Of a DNA stretch of 64,000 nt, positions 36,099 to 45,288 are shown piece by piece. The translations under genes were made by a program, and so were the position numbers. The DNA is from Ignatzschineria cameli (GTDB taxonomy: Bacteria > Pseudomonadota > Gammaproteobacteria > Cardiobacteriales > Wohlfahrtiimonadaceae). The stretch covers positions 1-64,000 of the forward strand of contig NZ_QEWW01000002.1 in NCBI RefSeq assembly GCF_003121895.1, written 5' to 3'. The notes under the pieces are model-generated. The model was not told the DNA's origin. It saw only the letters and a program-made list of their open reading frames with translations, and made no database searches. Positions within the stretch are counted from its first letter, which is position 1. Every line of letters starts with the position of its first letter.

Positions 36099-36599
36099 AT
36101 GACTACAAATCACCATTTTGAACAGAAACAGCTCTTTGTTTCGATGTTCCAAGAGATATTTACCCTTTTGTCAAAGCTGCATCGGATTAGTGAAGATCTA
36201 TTAACGGAGGCAGAGAGTGATATTACTCACTCTTGCTGGACAATTTTATCTATTATCCATTGTGAACCGGAACCATTAACGGTTCCACAAATTGCACAGC
36301 TTCGTTCCACATCCCGGCAAGCAGTTCAGCGACAGATCTCATTATTATTAGAAAATGGCTATATTGAAGCTATCGACAATCCCCATAATAAGCGCTCTCC
36401 CCTCTATCAGGTTACAGTTGAAGGGGCGGCTTATTATCAAAACTTAAGAACTAAGGTTTATGGTCAATGGTTAGCAGATGTTGCTAACATTGTCGGGGTA
36501 GAGCAAGCAGAGCAATTTTTGGCCTCTATTAGGGTATTAGATGAGGCGTTAAATATCGTCAGTTTAAAGCGAAGAGAGCAAGAAACAAAAATTGAGTAA
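36099..36599 (+). CDS. MarR family transcriptional regulator
   Basis: A 166-residue winged-helix regulator. The DNA-binding part is LTVPQIAQLRSTSRQAVQRQISLLLENGYIEA followed by the wing DNPHNKRSPLYQVT. MarR proteins are homodimers that usually repress their own operon and let go on binding a small molecule. This one precedes an RND efflux pair by 62 bp and has a perfect palindrome over its promoter, so it most likely represses acrAB together with itself. The inducer is unknown. Confidence 0.92.
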   Translation: MTTNHHFEQKQLFVSMFQEIFTLLSKLHRISEDLLTEAESDITHSCWTILSIIHCEPEPLTVPQIAQLRSTSRQAVQRQISLLLENGYIEAIDNPHNKRSPLYQVTVEGAAYYQNLRTKVYGQWLADVANIVGVEQAEQFLASIRVLDEALNIVSLKRREQETKIE

Positions 36600-36661
36600 T
36601 AGAGAAGAAGCCTAGCTCGATAGGACAGATTATTACTTCTTAAACTATTAATTTGGCATAG

Positions 36662-37879
36662 ATGAGAGATAAGATGAGAAAGCGAAATCATTTTAAATAT
36701 ATTCGAAATATTGCAGGAAGTATCGGACTTGCTCTATTGGTAGCAGCCTGCTCCGAGGAGCATCAATCCGCTCCGATGATGATGGTGCCGCAAGCGGTTG
36801 TCCAAGAGGTTGAGCGTAAAAATATCACCGTAGAGACAGAGCTTCCCGGTAGAACTGAGGCCTCAGTTATTGCTGAGGTTCGCCCACAGGTTGGGGGGAT
36901 TATTCTTTCGGTTAACTTTACTGAGGGGAGCTTTGTGAATGAAGGGGATCAACTCTATCAGATCGATCCGGCAACCTATAAGGCGAGCCTCCTTCAAGCG
37001 GAAGCAACTTTAGAGCGGGCGAAGGCGAATCAGAATGCGGCGCGTCTAAGAGCGGATCGTTTAAATGCCTTAAAGAAATCGAAAGCCGTCAGTCAGCAGG
37101 ATGTCGATGATGCAAATGCGGCATTGATGCAGGCAAATGCTGAGGTTTTAGGGGCAGAAGCACAAGTGACAAATGCGAAAATCAATCTTGATTATACACA
37201 GATGGAAGCCCCCATCTCAGGTCAAATTGGGCGGACGAACTTTACCCAAGGGGCATTAGTCTCACCGGGACAGATCAATGAGATGGCGGTGATTCAGGTT
37301 CTCAATCCGATGAAGGTCAATATCACCTACTCCTCTGCTGAGTATGCCGCTGTGCGTAAGAAGATTATGAGCGGTGTCTATACGCCGACAAAAGTGGAAA
37401 ATCTTGAGACCGGTGAGTGGGAAGATGGCCATCTTGTTCGAATCTATCTTGAAGATGGTTCACTCTACGATAAAGTAGGATATATCAAGTTTTCTGACTT
37501 AACTGTTGATCCGACAACGGGATCGATCTTCCTTCAAGCGCAATTTGAAAATGATGGCAGTCTCCTTCCGGGGATGTTTGTTCGTACTGTTGTCCAGCAA
37601 GGGATTGAAGAGGGAGCGTTAGTCGTCTCTCAAAAGGCAGTGACACAAGGCCCAGGGGGCGTTAGTACAGTGGTTGTGATTGATGAGGAGAATATTGCTC
37701 ATATTCGCCCGGTAGAGATCTCACGTTCGTATGAGCAAGATTGGGTGATTGCTAAAGGGCTCAATGAAGGTGAGCGTGTTGTTGTGAAAGGCTTACAATC
37801 GGTGCAATCAGCTATTCAGCGAAGTGGTGGACAACCGGTAAAAGTTGAGGTTATTCCTGATGATAATACGCTGCAGTAA
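36662..37879 (+). CDS. acrA: RND efflux periplasmic adaptor, AcrA/MexA type
   Basis: A 405-residue lipoprotein adaptor linking the inner-membrane pump to an outer-membrane channel. It has a lipoprotein signal with LVAAC around residue 31, the lipoyl half-motifs (EVRPQVGGIILSVNFTEGSFV and MEAPISGQIGRTNF), a helical hairpin between them (about 105-175) and the beta-barrel part. A second ATG at 36674 has a better-placed GAGA and may be the true start. No outer-membrane factor gene (tolC/oprM) follows, so a TolC encoded elsewhere is presumed. Confidence 0.93.
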   Translation: MRDKMRKRNHFKYIRNIAGSIGLALLVAACSEEHQSAPMMMVPQAVVQEVERKNITVETELPGRTEASVIAEVRPQVGGIILSVNFTEGSFVNEGDQLYQIDPATYKASLLQAEATLERAKANQNAARLRADRLNALKKSKAVSQQDVDDANAALMQANAEVLGAEAQVTNAKINLDYTQMEAPISGQIGRTNFTQGALVSPGQINEMAVIQVLNPMKVNITYSSAEYAAVRKKIMSGVYTPTKVENLETGEWEDGHLVRIYLEDGSLYDKVGYIKFSDLTVDPTTGSIFLQAQFENDGSLLPGMFVRTVVQQGIEEGALVVSQKAVTQGPGGVSTVVVIDEENIAHIRPVEISRSYEQDWVIAKGLNEGERVVVKGLQSVQSAIQRSGGQPVKVEVIPDDNTLQ

Positions 37880-37948
37880 ACTCTTATCGATTAGTTTAAT
37901 GCGTGTTTATTAAATGATCATCACACAATAAAGGATTAAATAATTGTT

Positions 37949-40900
37949 ATGGCACGATTTTTTATAGACCGACCCATATTTGCATGGGTTCTTGCGATCT
38001 TAACGATGTTTATCGGCCTCTTAGTGGTACGAAACATGGCTGTATCGCAATATCCTCCTATTGCCCCACCGCAGATTAGTATCTCCGGGGTCTATCCAGG
38101 AGCGAGTGCACAGACGGTTGAAGAGAGTGTTACTCAAGTTATTGAGCAGAGCATTAGTGGTTTAGATGGTTATCGCTATATGAACTCGGCAAGCTCAAGT
38201 TCAGGGACATTCCAAATTACTGTGACATTCAACCAAGGCGTTGATCCAGATCTTGCCCAAGTACAGGTGCAAAATAAGATTCAACAATCATTGAGTAAAT
38301 TACCCCAAGCGGTACAACAACAGGGGGTGACCATTGCTAAAACAAGTGGCTCTTTCCTTTTAGTTGTCGGCTTCTACTCACCTGATGGCACAATGTCATC
38401 GGGGGATATTGGCGACTATATCTCTTCGACACTTGAAGATCAGATGAGTCGAATTGAAGGGGTGGGTGAGATTCAGTTCTTCGGTTCTAGTTATGCGATG
38501 AATATCTGGCTCGATCCGATCAAACTCTATAAGTACAATATGACCCCGACAGATGTTGTCGCTGCGATTAAAGAGCAGAACTCACAAGCAACATTAGGTG
38601 CTTTAGGAGCGATGCCGGCAGTACAGGATCAATTGATCAGCTATACGGTCACCTCACAATCTCTTCTACAGAGTCCTGAGGAGTTTAAAGCTATTCAGCT
38701 ACGGGTTAATGAAGATGGTAGTGAGGTTCTTCTCTCCGATGTGGCGCGTGTGGAGCTCTCTCCAGAATCGGAAGCGGTGGCGGTCAAGTATAATAACTCG
38801 CCGGCAGCCGGTTTGGCGGTTAGTCTTGCGTCAGGTGCTAATGCGCTTGATACGGCAACATCGGTGAAAAAGTATTTAGAGAAGATCTCTGTCGATTTCC
38901 CTTCAGGATTAGCTTACACCTTCCCTTACGATACAACACCTTTCGTTGAGTATTCGGTAGCAAGTGTTGAAGAGACGCTGATCGATGCGATTATTCTTGT
39001 TTTTGTGGTTGTCTTCTTCTTCCTTAAAAATATTCGTGCAACCATTATTCCGATGTTGGCGATCCCCTACGTTTTAGCGGGGACAATGTTAATTCTCGAT
39101 CTTTTAGGGTTTAACCTCAATACATTAACGCTCTTTGCGTTAGTATTGGCGATCGGTCTGCTTGTGGATGATGCGATCGTTGTTGTTGAGAATGTGGAGC
39201 GTATTATGGAGGAGGAGAAGGTCTCCCCTCTCGAAGCGACTCGTCGTTCTATGGATCAGATTACAGGTGCCTTGATCGGGATCGGGGTTGTTCTCTCGGC
39301 GGTATTTGTGCCGATGGCCTTCTTAGGCGGGGCAACGGGGGTTATCTATCGACAATTTTCCGTCACAATTATTACGGCGATGCTTCTCTCTGTAATTGTT
39401 GCGATTATCTTTACACCGGCAATGTGTGCCACCTTATTACGTGATCATAAAGAGCATCATGTTCCTAAAACAGCGCTCGGTCGCTTTTTCCAGAAAATTT
39501 TTGCTCCCTTCAATCATGTTATAGGATTGGCGGTTAAATATTTCAATATCGGCTTTGATAAGGTGAGTGATACCTATACTAAAACGATTGCGAAAGTATT
39601 GAAGCATCCGATTATCTTTGTTGTTCTTCTTATTGTTGGGTTAGGAGCAATTGGATATCAATTTATGAAGTTGCCAAAGAGCTTCTTGCCTGATGAGGAT
39701 CAGGGGATCTTAATTGGTATGACGATCAATCCTAATGGTACCTCGCTCAATCAGACAGAGATTCCTCTTGAAGTGATTGCAGATTACCTGATCAAAGAGG
39801 AGCAGCAGACGGTAGAGTCAGTTATGACCGTCGCTGGATTTAGCTTCTCAGGGCAAGGTAGTGAACAGGGGATGTTCTTCGTGAAGTTGCGTCCTTGGGC
39901 TGATCGTGAATCTGCTTCTGAATCGATTCCAGCATTAGTGGATCGCCTTCAGAAATTCTTCACCACTATTCCAGAAGCGCAGATCTTTGTCTTCAGTCCG
40001 CCGCCGATTATTGAGTTAGGAACGGCCACCGGAGTTAGCTTCCAGCTTCAAGATACAATCGGATTAGGGCATGATACTTTAATGAACTCGGTAATGAAGT
40101 TTATCGGTTTAGCGGCCACTTCACCGGATCTTGATATCGCGACTTTACGTCCCGGTGGGCAATTTGATACGGCGCAATATCATGTTGATATTGATCGTGA
40201 GAAGGCCCAAGCATTGCAGGTATCGGTTGGTGATATCAATACAGCGCTCTCTATCGCATGGGGGGGGATGTATGTTAATGACTTTATCGATCGTGGCCGT
40301 GTTAAGCATGTTCAAGTGAAAGCGGATGCGCCTTATCGCATGATGCCGGATGATTTCAATCGCTGGTATGTTCGAAATGCGAAGGGTGAGATGGTGCCAT
40401 TTAGTGCATTTGCGAAAGGTCGCTGGTCTTATGGTCCTCCTCAGCTCAACCGTTTTGATGGATTTGCCTCTTTCCCTTTATCGATTAGTGCAGCATCAGG
40501 CAAGAGTACCGGGGAAGCGATGGATGCGATTGAAGCTTTGGTGAGAGAACATCTCCCTCAAGGGATCAATGTAGCGTGGACCGATACCTCTTATGAAGAG
40601 CAGGAGGCAGGGAACTCTCAAGTGATGTTGCTCTTGGTTTCTGTCTTTGTCATCTTCTTAAGCTTGGCGGCGCTCTATGAGTCATGGAAGGTTCCAATCT
40701 CGGTGCTATTAACAATTCCGGTCGGTGTAGTTGGCTCGGTAGTGACAGCAAGACTCTTTGGGATTGAGAATGATGTCTATTTCCAAGTAGGGTTATTAAC
40801 AACAATCGGGTTGACCTCTAAGAATGCGATTTTGATTGTTGAGTTCGCGCGTGATCTTGTTCGGGAAGGGATGTCAACGATCGATGCTACAATTCGAGCC

Positions 40901-41179
40901 TCTCAAGAACGACTTCGTCCAATTGTAATGACTTCACTGGCCTTTGGTTTTGGTGTTATGCCATTAGCGCTCTCAACAGGTGCCGGCGCCGGGGCGCAGA
41001 ATGTTGTTGGTCGAATTGTTGTTGGGGGAATGATTGGGGGAACACTCTTAGTTCTTCTCTATACGCCGGTCTTCTATATTCTTCTCAATCGTGATAAGAA
41101 GAAGCGTGATGAGGCAGGTGATAAATCGCTCGATCAGCCGCTCGATCAACCAAAAGTAGCAGATACATCTGCGCAGTAG
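37949..41179 (+). CDS. acrB: RND multidrug efflux pump, AcrB/MexB type
   Basis: A 1076-residue hydrophobe/amphiphile efflux transporter of the inner membrane, driven by proton antiport. It begins MARFFIDRPIFAWVLAI, the family signature. The proton-relay aspartates lie in GLLVDDAIVVVEN and the partner lysine in GLTSKNAILIVEF. Twelve membrane segments and two large periplasmic loops are seen. The C-terminal tail is charged and includes a repeated DQPLDQP. Substrates cannot be predicted. Ends at a strong terminator. Confidence 0.96.
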   Translation: MARFFIDRPIFAWVLAILTMFIGLLVVRNMAVSQYPPIAPPQISISGVYPGASAQTVEESVTQVIEQSISGLDGYRYMNSASSSSGTFQITVTFNQGVDPDLAQVQVQNKIQQSLSKLPQAVQQQGVTIAKTSGSFLLVVGFYSPDGTMSSGDIGDYISSTLEDQMSRIEGVGEIQFFGSSYAMNIWLDPIKLYKYNMTPTDVVAAIKEQNSQATLGALGAMPAVQDQLISYTVTSQSLLQSPEEFKAIQLRVNEDGSEVLLSDVARVELSPESEAVAVKYNNSPAAGLAVSLASGANALDTATSVKKYLEKISVDFPSGLAYTFPYDTTPFVEYSVASVEETLIDAIILVFVVVFFFLKNIRATIIPMLAIPYVLAGTMLILDLLGFNLNTLTLFALVLAIGLLVDDAIVVVENVERIMEEEKVSPLEATRRSMDQITGALIGIGVVLSAVFVPMAFLGGATGVIYRQFSVTIITAMLLSVIVAIIFTPAMCATLLRDHKEHHVPKTALGRFFQKIFAPFNHVIGLAVKYFNIGFDKVSDTYTKTIAKVLKHPIIFVVLLIVGLGAIGYQFMKLPKSFLPDEDQGILIGMTINPNGTSLNQTEIPLEVIADYLIKEEQQTVESVMTVAGFSFSGQGSEQGMFFVKLRPWADRESASESIPALVDRLQKFFTTIPEAQIFVFSPPPIIELGTATGVSFQLQDTIGLGHDTLMNSVMKFIGLAATSPDLDIATLRPGGQFDTAQYHVDIDREKAQALQVSVGDINTALSIAWGGMYVNDFIDRGRVKHVQVKADAPYRMMPDDFNRWYVRNAKGEMVPFSAFAKGRWSYGPPQLNRFDGFASFPLSISAASGKSTGEAMDAIEALVREHLPQGINVAWTDTSYEEQEAGNSQVMLLLVSVFVIFLSLAALYESWKVPISVLLTIPVGVVGSVVTARLFGIENDVYFQVGLLTTIGLTSKNAILIVEFARDLVREGMSTIDATIRASQERLRPIVMTSLAFGFGVMPLALSTGAGAGAQNVVGRIVVGGMIGGTLLVLLYTPVFYILLNRDKKKRDEAGDKSLDQPLDQPKVADTSAQ

Positions 41180-41212
41180 GGAGAAGTTAGTCACTGAAAG
41201 CAATGATTAAAA

Positions 41213-41246
41213 GGCTAGAGGATCGATTGATCTTCTAGCCTTTTTT
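41213..41246 (+). terminator. Intrinsic terminator of the marR-acrAB operon
   Basis: GGCTAGA (41213-41219) pairs with TCTAGCC (41234-41240), with an inner GATC/GATC helix and A residues before, T residues after (six T at 41241-41246). Confidence 0.92.
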
Positions 41247-41272
41247 ATTGATTTGACGGAGAAGTAGACAAT

Positions 41273-41301
41273 AAAAAAGAGAGCCATTATCTGTATGGCT
41301 C
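41273..41301 (-). terminator. Intrinsic terminator of ridA
   Basis: GAGCCAT (41281-41287) pairs with ATGGCTC (41295-41301). Leftward the stem is followed by TCTTTTTT. It lies about 40 bp beyond the ridA stop. Confidence 0.85.
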
Positions 41302-41341
41302 CCTCTCTTTTAGTCGTTTCTATTTAATGATTTATCGATTC

Positions 41342-41731
41342 TTAATCGATCTTGCGATAAGCAATCGCTTCAATTTCAACTAATGCACCCATTGGTAAAG
41401 CACCCACTTCAAAGCAGGAGCGTGCTGGAGCATTTTCAGTGCCGAAAAATTCGGTATAAACTTCATTAAAATCGGCAAAGTCGTTGATATCATCAAGATA
41501 GCAGGTCACTTTTAAGACGGTGCTGAAATCGGCATCGGCGGCTTCTAAGATCGCCTTGAGGTTTTGAAGCGCTTGTGCTGCTTGCTCTTTGATTCCTCCC
41601 TCCGGAAATTTCATCGTCTCAGGATTTAGTGGAAGCTGTCCTGATGTGAATACTAAATTTTCAAAGACATTCCCTTGTGAATAAGGACCAACTGCCGCTG
41701 GGGCATGAGCTGTGCTAATAATTTTCTTCAT
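41342..41731 (-). CDS. ridA: Reactive intermediate deaminase RidA
   Basis: A 129-residue trimeric enzyme that hydrolyses reactive enamines/imines released by PLP enzymes such as threonine dehydratase. The family motifs GPYSQG, FTSGQLPLNP and the catalytic arginine in APARSCFEVGALP are present, with glutamate in VEIEAIAYR. The frame opens at a TTG three codons upstream, but the ATG at 41731 (MKKIISTAHAP) matches the family start. Single-gene unit. Confidence 0.95.
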   Translation of the reverse strand: MKKIISTAHAPAAVGPYSQGNVFENLVFTSGQLPLNPETMKFPEGGIKEQAAQALQNLKAILEAADADFSTVLKVTCYLDDINDFADFNEVYTEFFGTENAPARSCFEVGALPMGALVEIEAIAYRKID

Positions 41732-41870
41732 ACTGTTCAATTTTATAAACTTCTATAGATATAACTGGAAAATTCCGATAAAGGAGTATGATGGTATCAG
41801 TTTTAAGCGTAACATCATAATATTTTACCTCCTCTGTCGGCATGATTTAGGTTGTTAGAAGATGGGATGT

Positions 41871-41910
41871 AAAAGGTGATTTGGAGTAACATCCTCTTTT
41901 TACACCTTTT
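41871..41910 (-). terminator. Possible terminator of pfkA
   Basis: AAAAGGTG (41871-41878) pairs with CACCTTTT (41903-41910) around a 24-nt loop. Leftward the second arm ends in TTTTAC, a short T tract. It lies about 35 bp beyond the pfkA stop. The large loop weakens the case. Confidence 0.4.
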
Positions 41911-41945
41911 TTTATCCCTCTCTTCTGGATCATTTTTAACTGCTT

Positions 41946-42977
41946 TTAAATACCAAGACAGATATTGGTAGCACGCATGGTTTCGATCAGAGGATGGTCT
42001 ACCGGAATAAGACGAGGATTTCCCGCAACCTCTTCTAATGGTACTGATACAAGCTTACGTCCTTGATCTGCCACCATGACACCAAAACGCCCCTCTTTTA
42101 CGAGCTCAATCGCTTTTGTACCACATTGGGTCGCAAAGATGCGGTCAGCAGCGGTTGGTGCGCCTCCACGGCTCACATAGCCTAAAGTTGTTAAGCGTGA
42201 TTGCATCCCGGTAAGCTCAGGAATGCTATCGACCAACTTAATGGCTTCAGCATGCTTTTTAGGCGTCAGGCCAAGGCGATGATTCTCTTGAGAGATCGCC
42301 CCTTCTGCTACAACGAGAAGGGCAGAGCGACGATTCTTAATATTTTTGCGGACATATTCTACAATCGCCTCTAATGAGTAGGGGATTTCAGGAATAAGAC
42401 AGATATCAGCAGAACCCGCTAAGGCTGCTCCCACCGCTAACCATCCCGCATCGCGACCCATCACCTCTAAGATCATAAGACGATGATGAGAATCAGCGGT
42501 AGTTCTTAAGCGATCGAGAGCCATAACGGAGACTTGAACGGCAGTATCATAGCCAAAGGTTACATCTGTATGGGCGATATCATTATCGATTGTTTTAGGA
42601 AGGGTGACGACAGGAACGCCAGCAGCATGAAGATAGGAGGCAAATCGTTGCGTTCCATCACCGCCAAGACAGATTAGGGCATCAAGTTCTAGTGTATTAA
42701 AGCTAGCAACACAAGCAGCAACCGCCTCTTCTGTATTTTGAGATTTACCACCACCGCGACCAGTCCCAAGAATTGTTCCGCCTGTGCCGGCAATATCATA
42801 TACATTTGCAAAGGTTAATTCGCTATGCGCCATCTCCGCTAAACCGAGAAAGCCATCATGAATACCGGTGACCTTCCACCCCTCTTTGAGTGCAGCGAGA
42901 GTAATTCCTCGTAATGCCGCATTTAATCCCTGGCAATCACCGCCAGCCGTTAAAATACCAATATGTTTTTGACTCAT
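41946..42977 (-). CDS. pfkA: 6-phosphofructokinase (ATP-type with a mixed active-site signature)
   Basis: A 343-residue phosphofructokinase that makes fructose 1,6-bisphosphate. Seen are GILTAGGDCQGLNA, GTGRGG near 71-76, GGDGT at 105-109 and PKTIDNDI at 127-134 with the catalytic aspartate at 131. Gly108 corresponds to the residue that favours ATP (PPi enzymes have Asp), while Lys128 is the residue found in PPi enzymes where E. coli has Gly. This Gly/Lys pairing is known from the group III (actinomycete-like) ATP enzymes. The donor is probably ATP, without certainty. It lies 122 bp downstream of ygfZ. Confidence 0.92.
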   Translation of the reverse strand: MSQKHIGILTAGGDCQGLNAALRGITLAALKEGWKVTGIHDGFLGLAEMAHSELTFANVYDIAGTGGTILGTGRGGGKSQNTEEAVAACVASFNTLELDALICLGGDGTQRFASYLHAAGVPVVTLPKTIDNDIAHTDVTFGYDTAVQVSVMALDRLRTTADSHHRLMILEVMGRDAGWLAVGAALAGSADICLIPEIPYSLEAIVEYVRKNIKNRRSALLVVAEGAISQENHRLGLTPKKHAEAIKLVDSIPELTGMQSRLTTLGYVSRGGAPTAADRIFATQCGTKAIELVKEGRFGVMVADQGRKLVSVPLEEVAGNPRLIPVDHPLIETMRATNICLGI

Positions 42978-43099
42978 CTATTTTCTCTCCTTAAAGGCGT
43001 CGATGATTGATCTCTCCGATTTTGAGCAGACATAGAGTATGCACAGAGCGTACTAGAGTGAGCTCAATCAGAGATTGAGCGCTATTGATTACTTCATTA

Positions 43100-43801
43100 T
43101 TAATTCTGATCTTGATCTTCTTCCTCATGCCAAATCTTTTCAATTGTGACGGTGGCATTGATCTTAAGAGGTGTATCTGTAACCTCATCTAATCTTACAA
43201 CAGCAAAAGCTTGTTGACCTTGATGATAGACAACTGTCCCAGCCTCTTTGCCACTTTGATTAGTGATAGTGGCATTGCATTGGAGATCACTTTCATCTTC
43301 CGCAGTAATGAGGGCGAGGCGTCGTTTATGTTTTCCTAAATATTGCATTCTAGCAACGATCTCTTGACCGGTATAGCATCCCTTCTTAAAACTGATGGCA
43401 CCTAATAGATCAAGGCTTAACATCTGTGGAACATACGCTTCACTATTGTCGGTTGTGATCCAAGGAATAGAGAGTCCTTCCGGTAGCATTGCTAAATCAT
43501 CTGCAGTCGGAGTCTCTAAGAGGAGAGTCACTTTTGAGCGGAAGATAAAGATCTTTAGATGCTTTTCGATCTGCTCTGCTAACACTTTAGGTAGGAGGAG
43601 ATGGAAAGTTTCATCATCCTCTTTGATAATCCAGAAGAGGGCAATAACACGTCCTTGACGATTACAGATCGCCCCTAATCCTTGATTCTCACGTTCTGAG
43701 TAGATTGAGGTTAAATGGTTAACATCTGCAGTGATCTGCCCTTGTAAAAAAGTAGCCGCATCTTTACCGGCAACAGTGAGTCTATTAAGTTGAATTGACA
43801 T
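43100..43801 (-). CDS. ygfZ: tRNA-modifying protein YgfZ
   Basis: A 233-residue folate-binding protein related to the glycine cleavage T-protein, involved in repair or assembly of certain Fe-S enzymes such as MiaB. The signature KGCYTGQEIVARMQYLGKHKRR is present with its conserved cysteine, here at about residue 143. It is shorter than E. coli YgfZ (326 residues), missing mostly central and C-terminal parts, but the family varies in length. GGGAG stands ten bases before the ATG. With erpA nearby this window holds two Fe-S maturation factors. Confidence 0.88.
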   Translation of the reverse strand: MSIQLNRLTVAGKDAATFLQGQITADVNHLTSIYSERENQGLGAICNRQGRVIALFWIIKEDDETFHLLLPKVLAEQIEKHLKIFIFRSKVTLLLETPTADDLAMLPEGLSIPWITTDNSEAYVPQMLSLDLLGAISFKKGCYTGQEIVARMQYLGKHKRRLALITAEDESDLQCNATITNQSGKEAGTVVYHQGQQAFAVVRLDEVTDTPLKINATVTIEKIWHEEEDQDQN

Positions 43802-43889
43802 ATAAGAATTCTCCCTATGAGCTTCAGATTGAGTTTGTAAACTATATTTTTAACCGATTGTTTTATCGGTTATTTTCTTCATTATTCTT

Positions 43890-43919
43890 GGTTATTTTGG
43901 GTTGTTTCTGGTTGTTTTG
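43890..43919. repeat. 10-bp imperfect tandem repeat, three copies
   Basis: GGTTATTTTG, GGTTGTTTCT and GGTTGTTTTG follow one another at 43890, 43900 and 43910. Located just upstream of ygfZ. Confidence 0.65.
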
Positions 43920-43994
43920 ATTATTTCTATCTACGATCTCTCTATATCGTCGAGTGATTCTGCACTCGCTATGTTGTAAGAGATGGTATAAGAG

Positions 43995-44033
43995 CATTGT
44001 ATAAGGCCATTGTATAAGACCATTGCGTAATGG
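43995..44033. repeat. 13-bp imperfect tandem repeat, three copies
   Basis: CATTGTATAAGGC, CATTGTATAAGAC and CATTGCGTAATGG stand in a row at 43995, 44008 and 44021. Non-coding, between ygfZ and the GST gene. Confidence 0.75.
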
Positions 44034-44330
44034 TCCTTGCATAAGCCTATTGTAGCGCAATAGTGAGGAATCATTTCATCTCTTCGATGATCTATGACTC
44101 ACCATAAAAAAGGTTGAATCAGTAGCGGAGTTGATTTGTGTTATTTTCTCTCTTTTCCATTTTTAAAATGGAGAGAAGTTTGTATAATCGCTTCTTAAAG
44201 CTCCCCTTATGATAGACTAAAAAGGAGCAATATACCTATGTTTTGCCCATGTTGCTACCGATCAGCTAGGAGACATGGATCGTCATAATAGAGAGATAAG
44301 TTGCTGATAAATTAGAGCCTGGAGGTCAAT

Positions 44331-44993
44331 ATGAGTTATCAAGTGGTGGGGTACCCATTCTGCCCCTTTGTGCAGAGAGTCCTTATTGCATTAAATGAGA
44401 AAGCGGTTGATTTTGAGTCGATCTGGCTCGATCCGCATGCTGAATTACCTGAGTGGTTTAAAGAGTGGTCTCCTTTAGGAAAAGTGCCGGTTATGAAGGT
44501 GACAACAGGAGAGGTTCTCTTCGAATCGATGGCTATTGTGGAGTATATCGAAGAGCTACATAAGGTTCCTTCAATCTATGCTAAATTGCCGGCAAAGAGA
44601 GCTATTCAGCGCGCCTGGGCGGGTGTTGCAGGCGAGCTATATGGTCCGCAATATATGAGTATGGGGGCTAAGAGTGAAGCTGAAGTTGAGCAACATTTTG
44701 CTACAATGAAAGCGACCCTAAAAGTGCTCGAAGAGCGCTGTGGGCGTAGCTATTTTAGTGGAGAGACGATGACCGCGGTGGATATCGTTTTAGCACCGAT
44801 GTTTATCCGTTTCGATGCGTTGGCCTCTATTGGTGTTGAGAATATTTTAGCGGATTTCCCGAAGCTAGAAGCATTGAGCAATAAGCTTTTAACGCATCAT
44901 GCCGTCTTGCAGATTATTGCCGGGGATTGGACAGAGAAGTTTATCGAGATCCAAAAAGGGCGTGGAGGTATTCTCTTCCAAAATATTGAGTAA
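44331..44993 (+). CDS. Glutathione S-transferase family protein
   Basis: A 220-residue protein with the thioredoxin-like N-terminal domain (YPFCPFVQRVLIALNEK, VPVMK, FESMAIVEYIEE) and an all-helical C-terminal domain (about 90-210, AVDIVLAPMFIRFDAL). The CPF site near residue 11 is of the cysteine type, so glutathione-dependent thiol transfer or dehydroascorbate/haloacid-type reactions are possible. The substrate is unknown. GGAGG stands seven bases before the ATG. A 14-bp duplication covers the stop codon, and an intrinsic terminator follows. Confidence 0.87.
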   Translation: MSYQVVGYPFCPFVQRVLIALNEKAVDFESIWLDPHAELPEWFKEWSPLGKVPVMKVTTGEVLFESMAIVEYIEELHKVPSIYAKLPAKRAIQRAWAGVAGELYGPQYMSMGAKSEAEVEQHFATMKATLKVLEERCGRSYFSGETMTAVDIVLAPMFIRFDALASIGVENILADFPKLEALSNKLLTHHAVLQIIAGDWTEKFIEIQKGRGGILFQNIE

Positions 44994-45010
44994 TAAATAT
45001 TGAGTAATGA
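44983..45010. repeat. 14-bp tandem duplication over the GST stop codon
   Basis: ATATTGAGTAATAA (44983-44996) is followed by ATATTGAGTAATGA (44997-45010), one mismatch. The first copy contains the last codons and the stop codon of the GST gene, so the duplication extends the 3' end without changing the protein. Confidence 0.85.
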
Positions 45011-45088
45011 ATCCCCCATTCAGGGATCAATGCTTGGTCATCTTTAGAAGTAGTAGTACAATTTTAAGGCCCAATCATGATGAGATTG

Positions 45089-45134
45089 AGAGATTAGCAG
45101 ATATCTTCAAAGAGAAGTCGCTAATCTCTTTTTT
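45089..45134 (+). terminator. Intrinsic terminator of the GST gene
   Basis: AGAGATTAGC (45089-45098) pairs perfectly with GCTAATCTCT (45120-45129), followed by TTTTT. The loop is 21 nt. Confidence 0.85.
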
Positions 45135-45288
45135 ACATCTAATCTTTCAGGGCGCGTACCATCAGTACAAGTATTAATGTAAATATCACCATATCACCAA
45201 TAATAGAGTCGCCTTAACCCAAGGCAATGCCACGTTATCAATTTTTGAAAGAAGATAGAGATAATAGTGAGTGATTGAGAGGAAATAT

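Larger units (their letters stand above)
43802..44330. other. Divergent intergenic region between ygfZ and the GST gene
   Basis: About 530 bp with no gene. It contains a 10-bp T-rich repeat (43890-43919), a 13-bp repeat in three copies (43995-44033) and a small hairpin GACCATT/AATGGTC (44018-44036). A 65-codon frame on the minus strand spans the repeats and is not credible. Confidence 0.6.
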
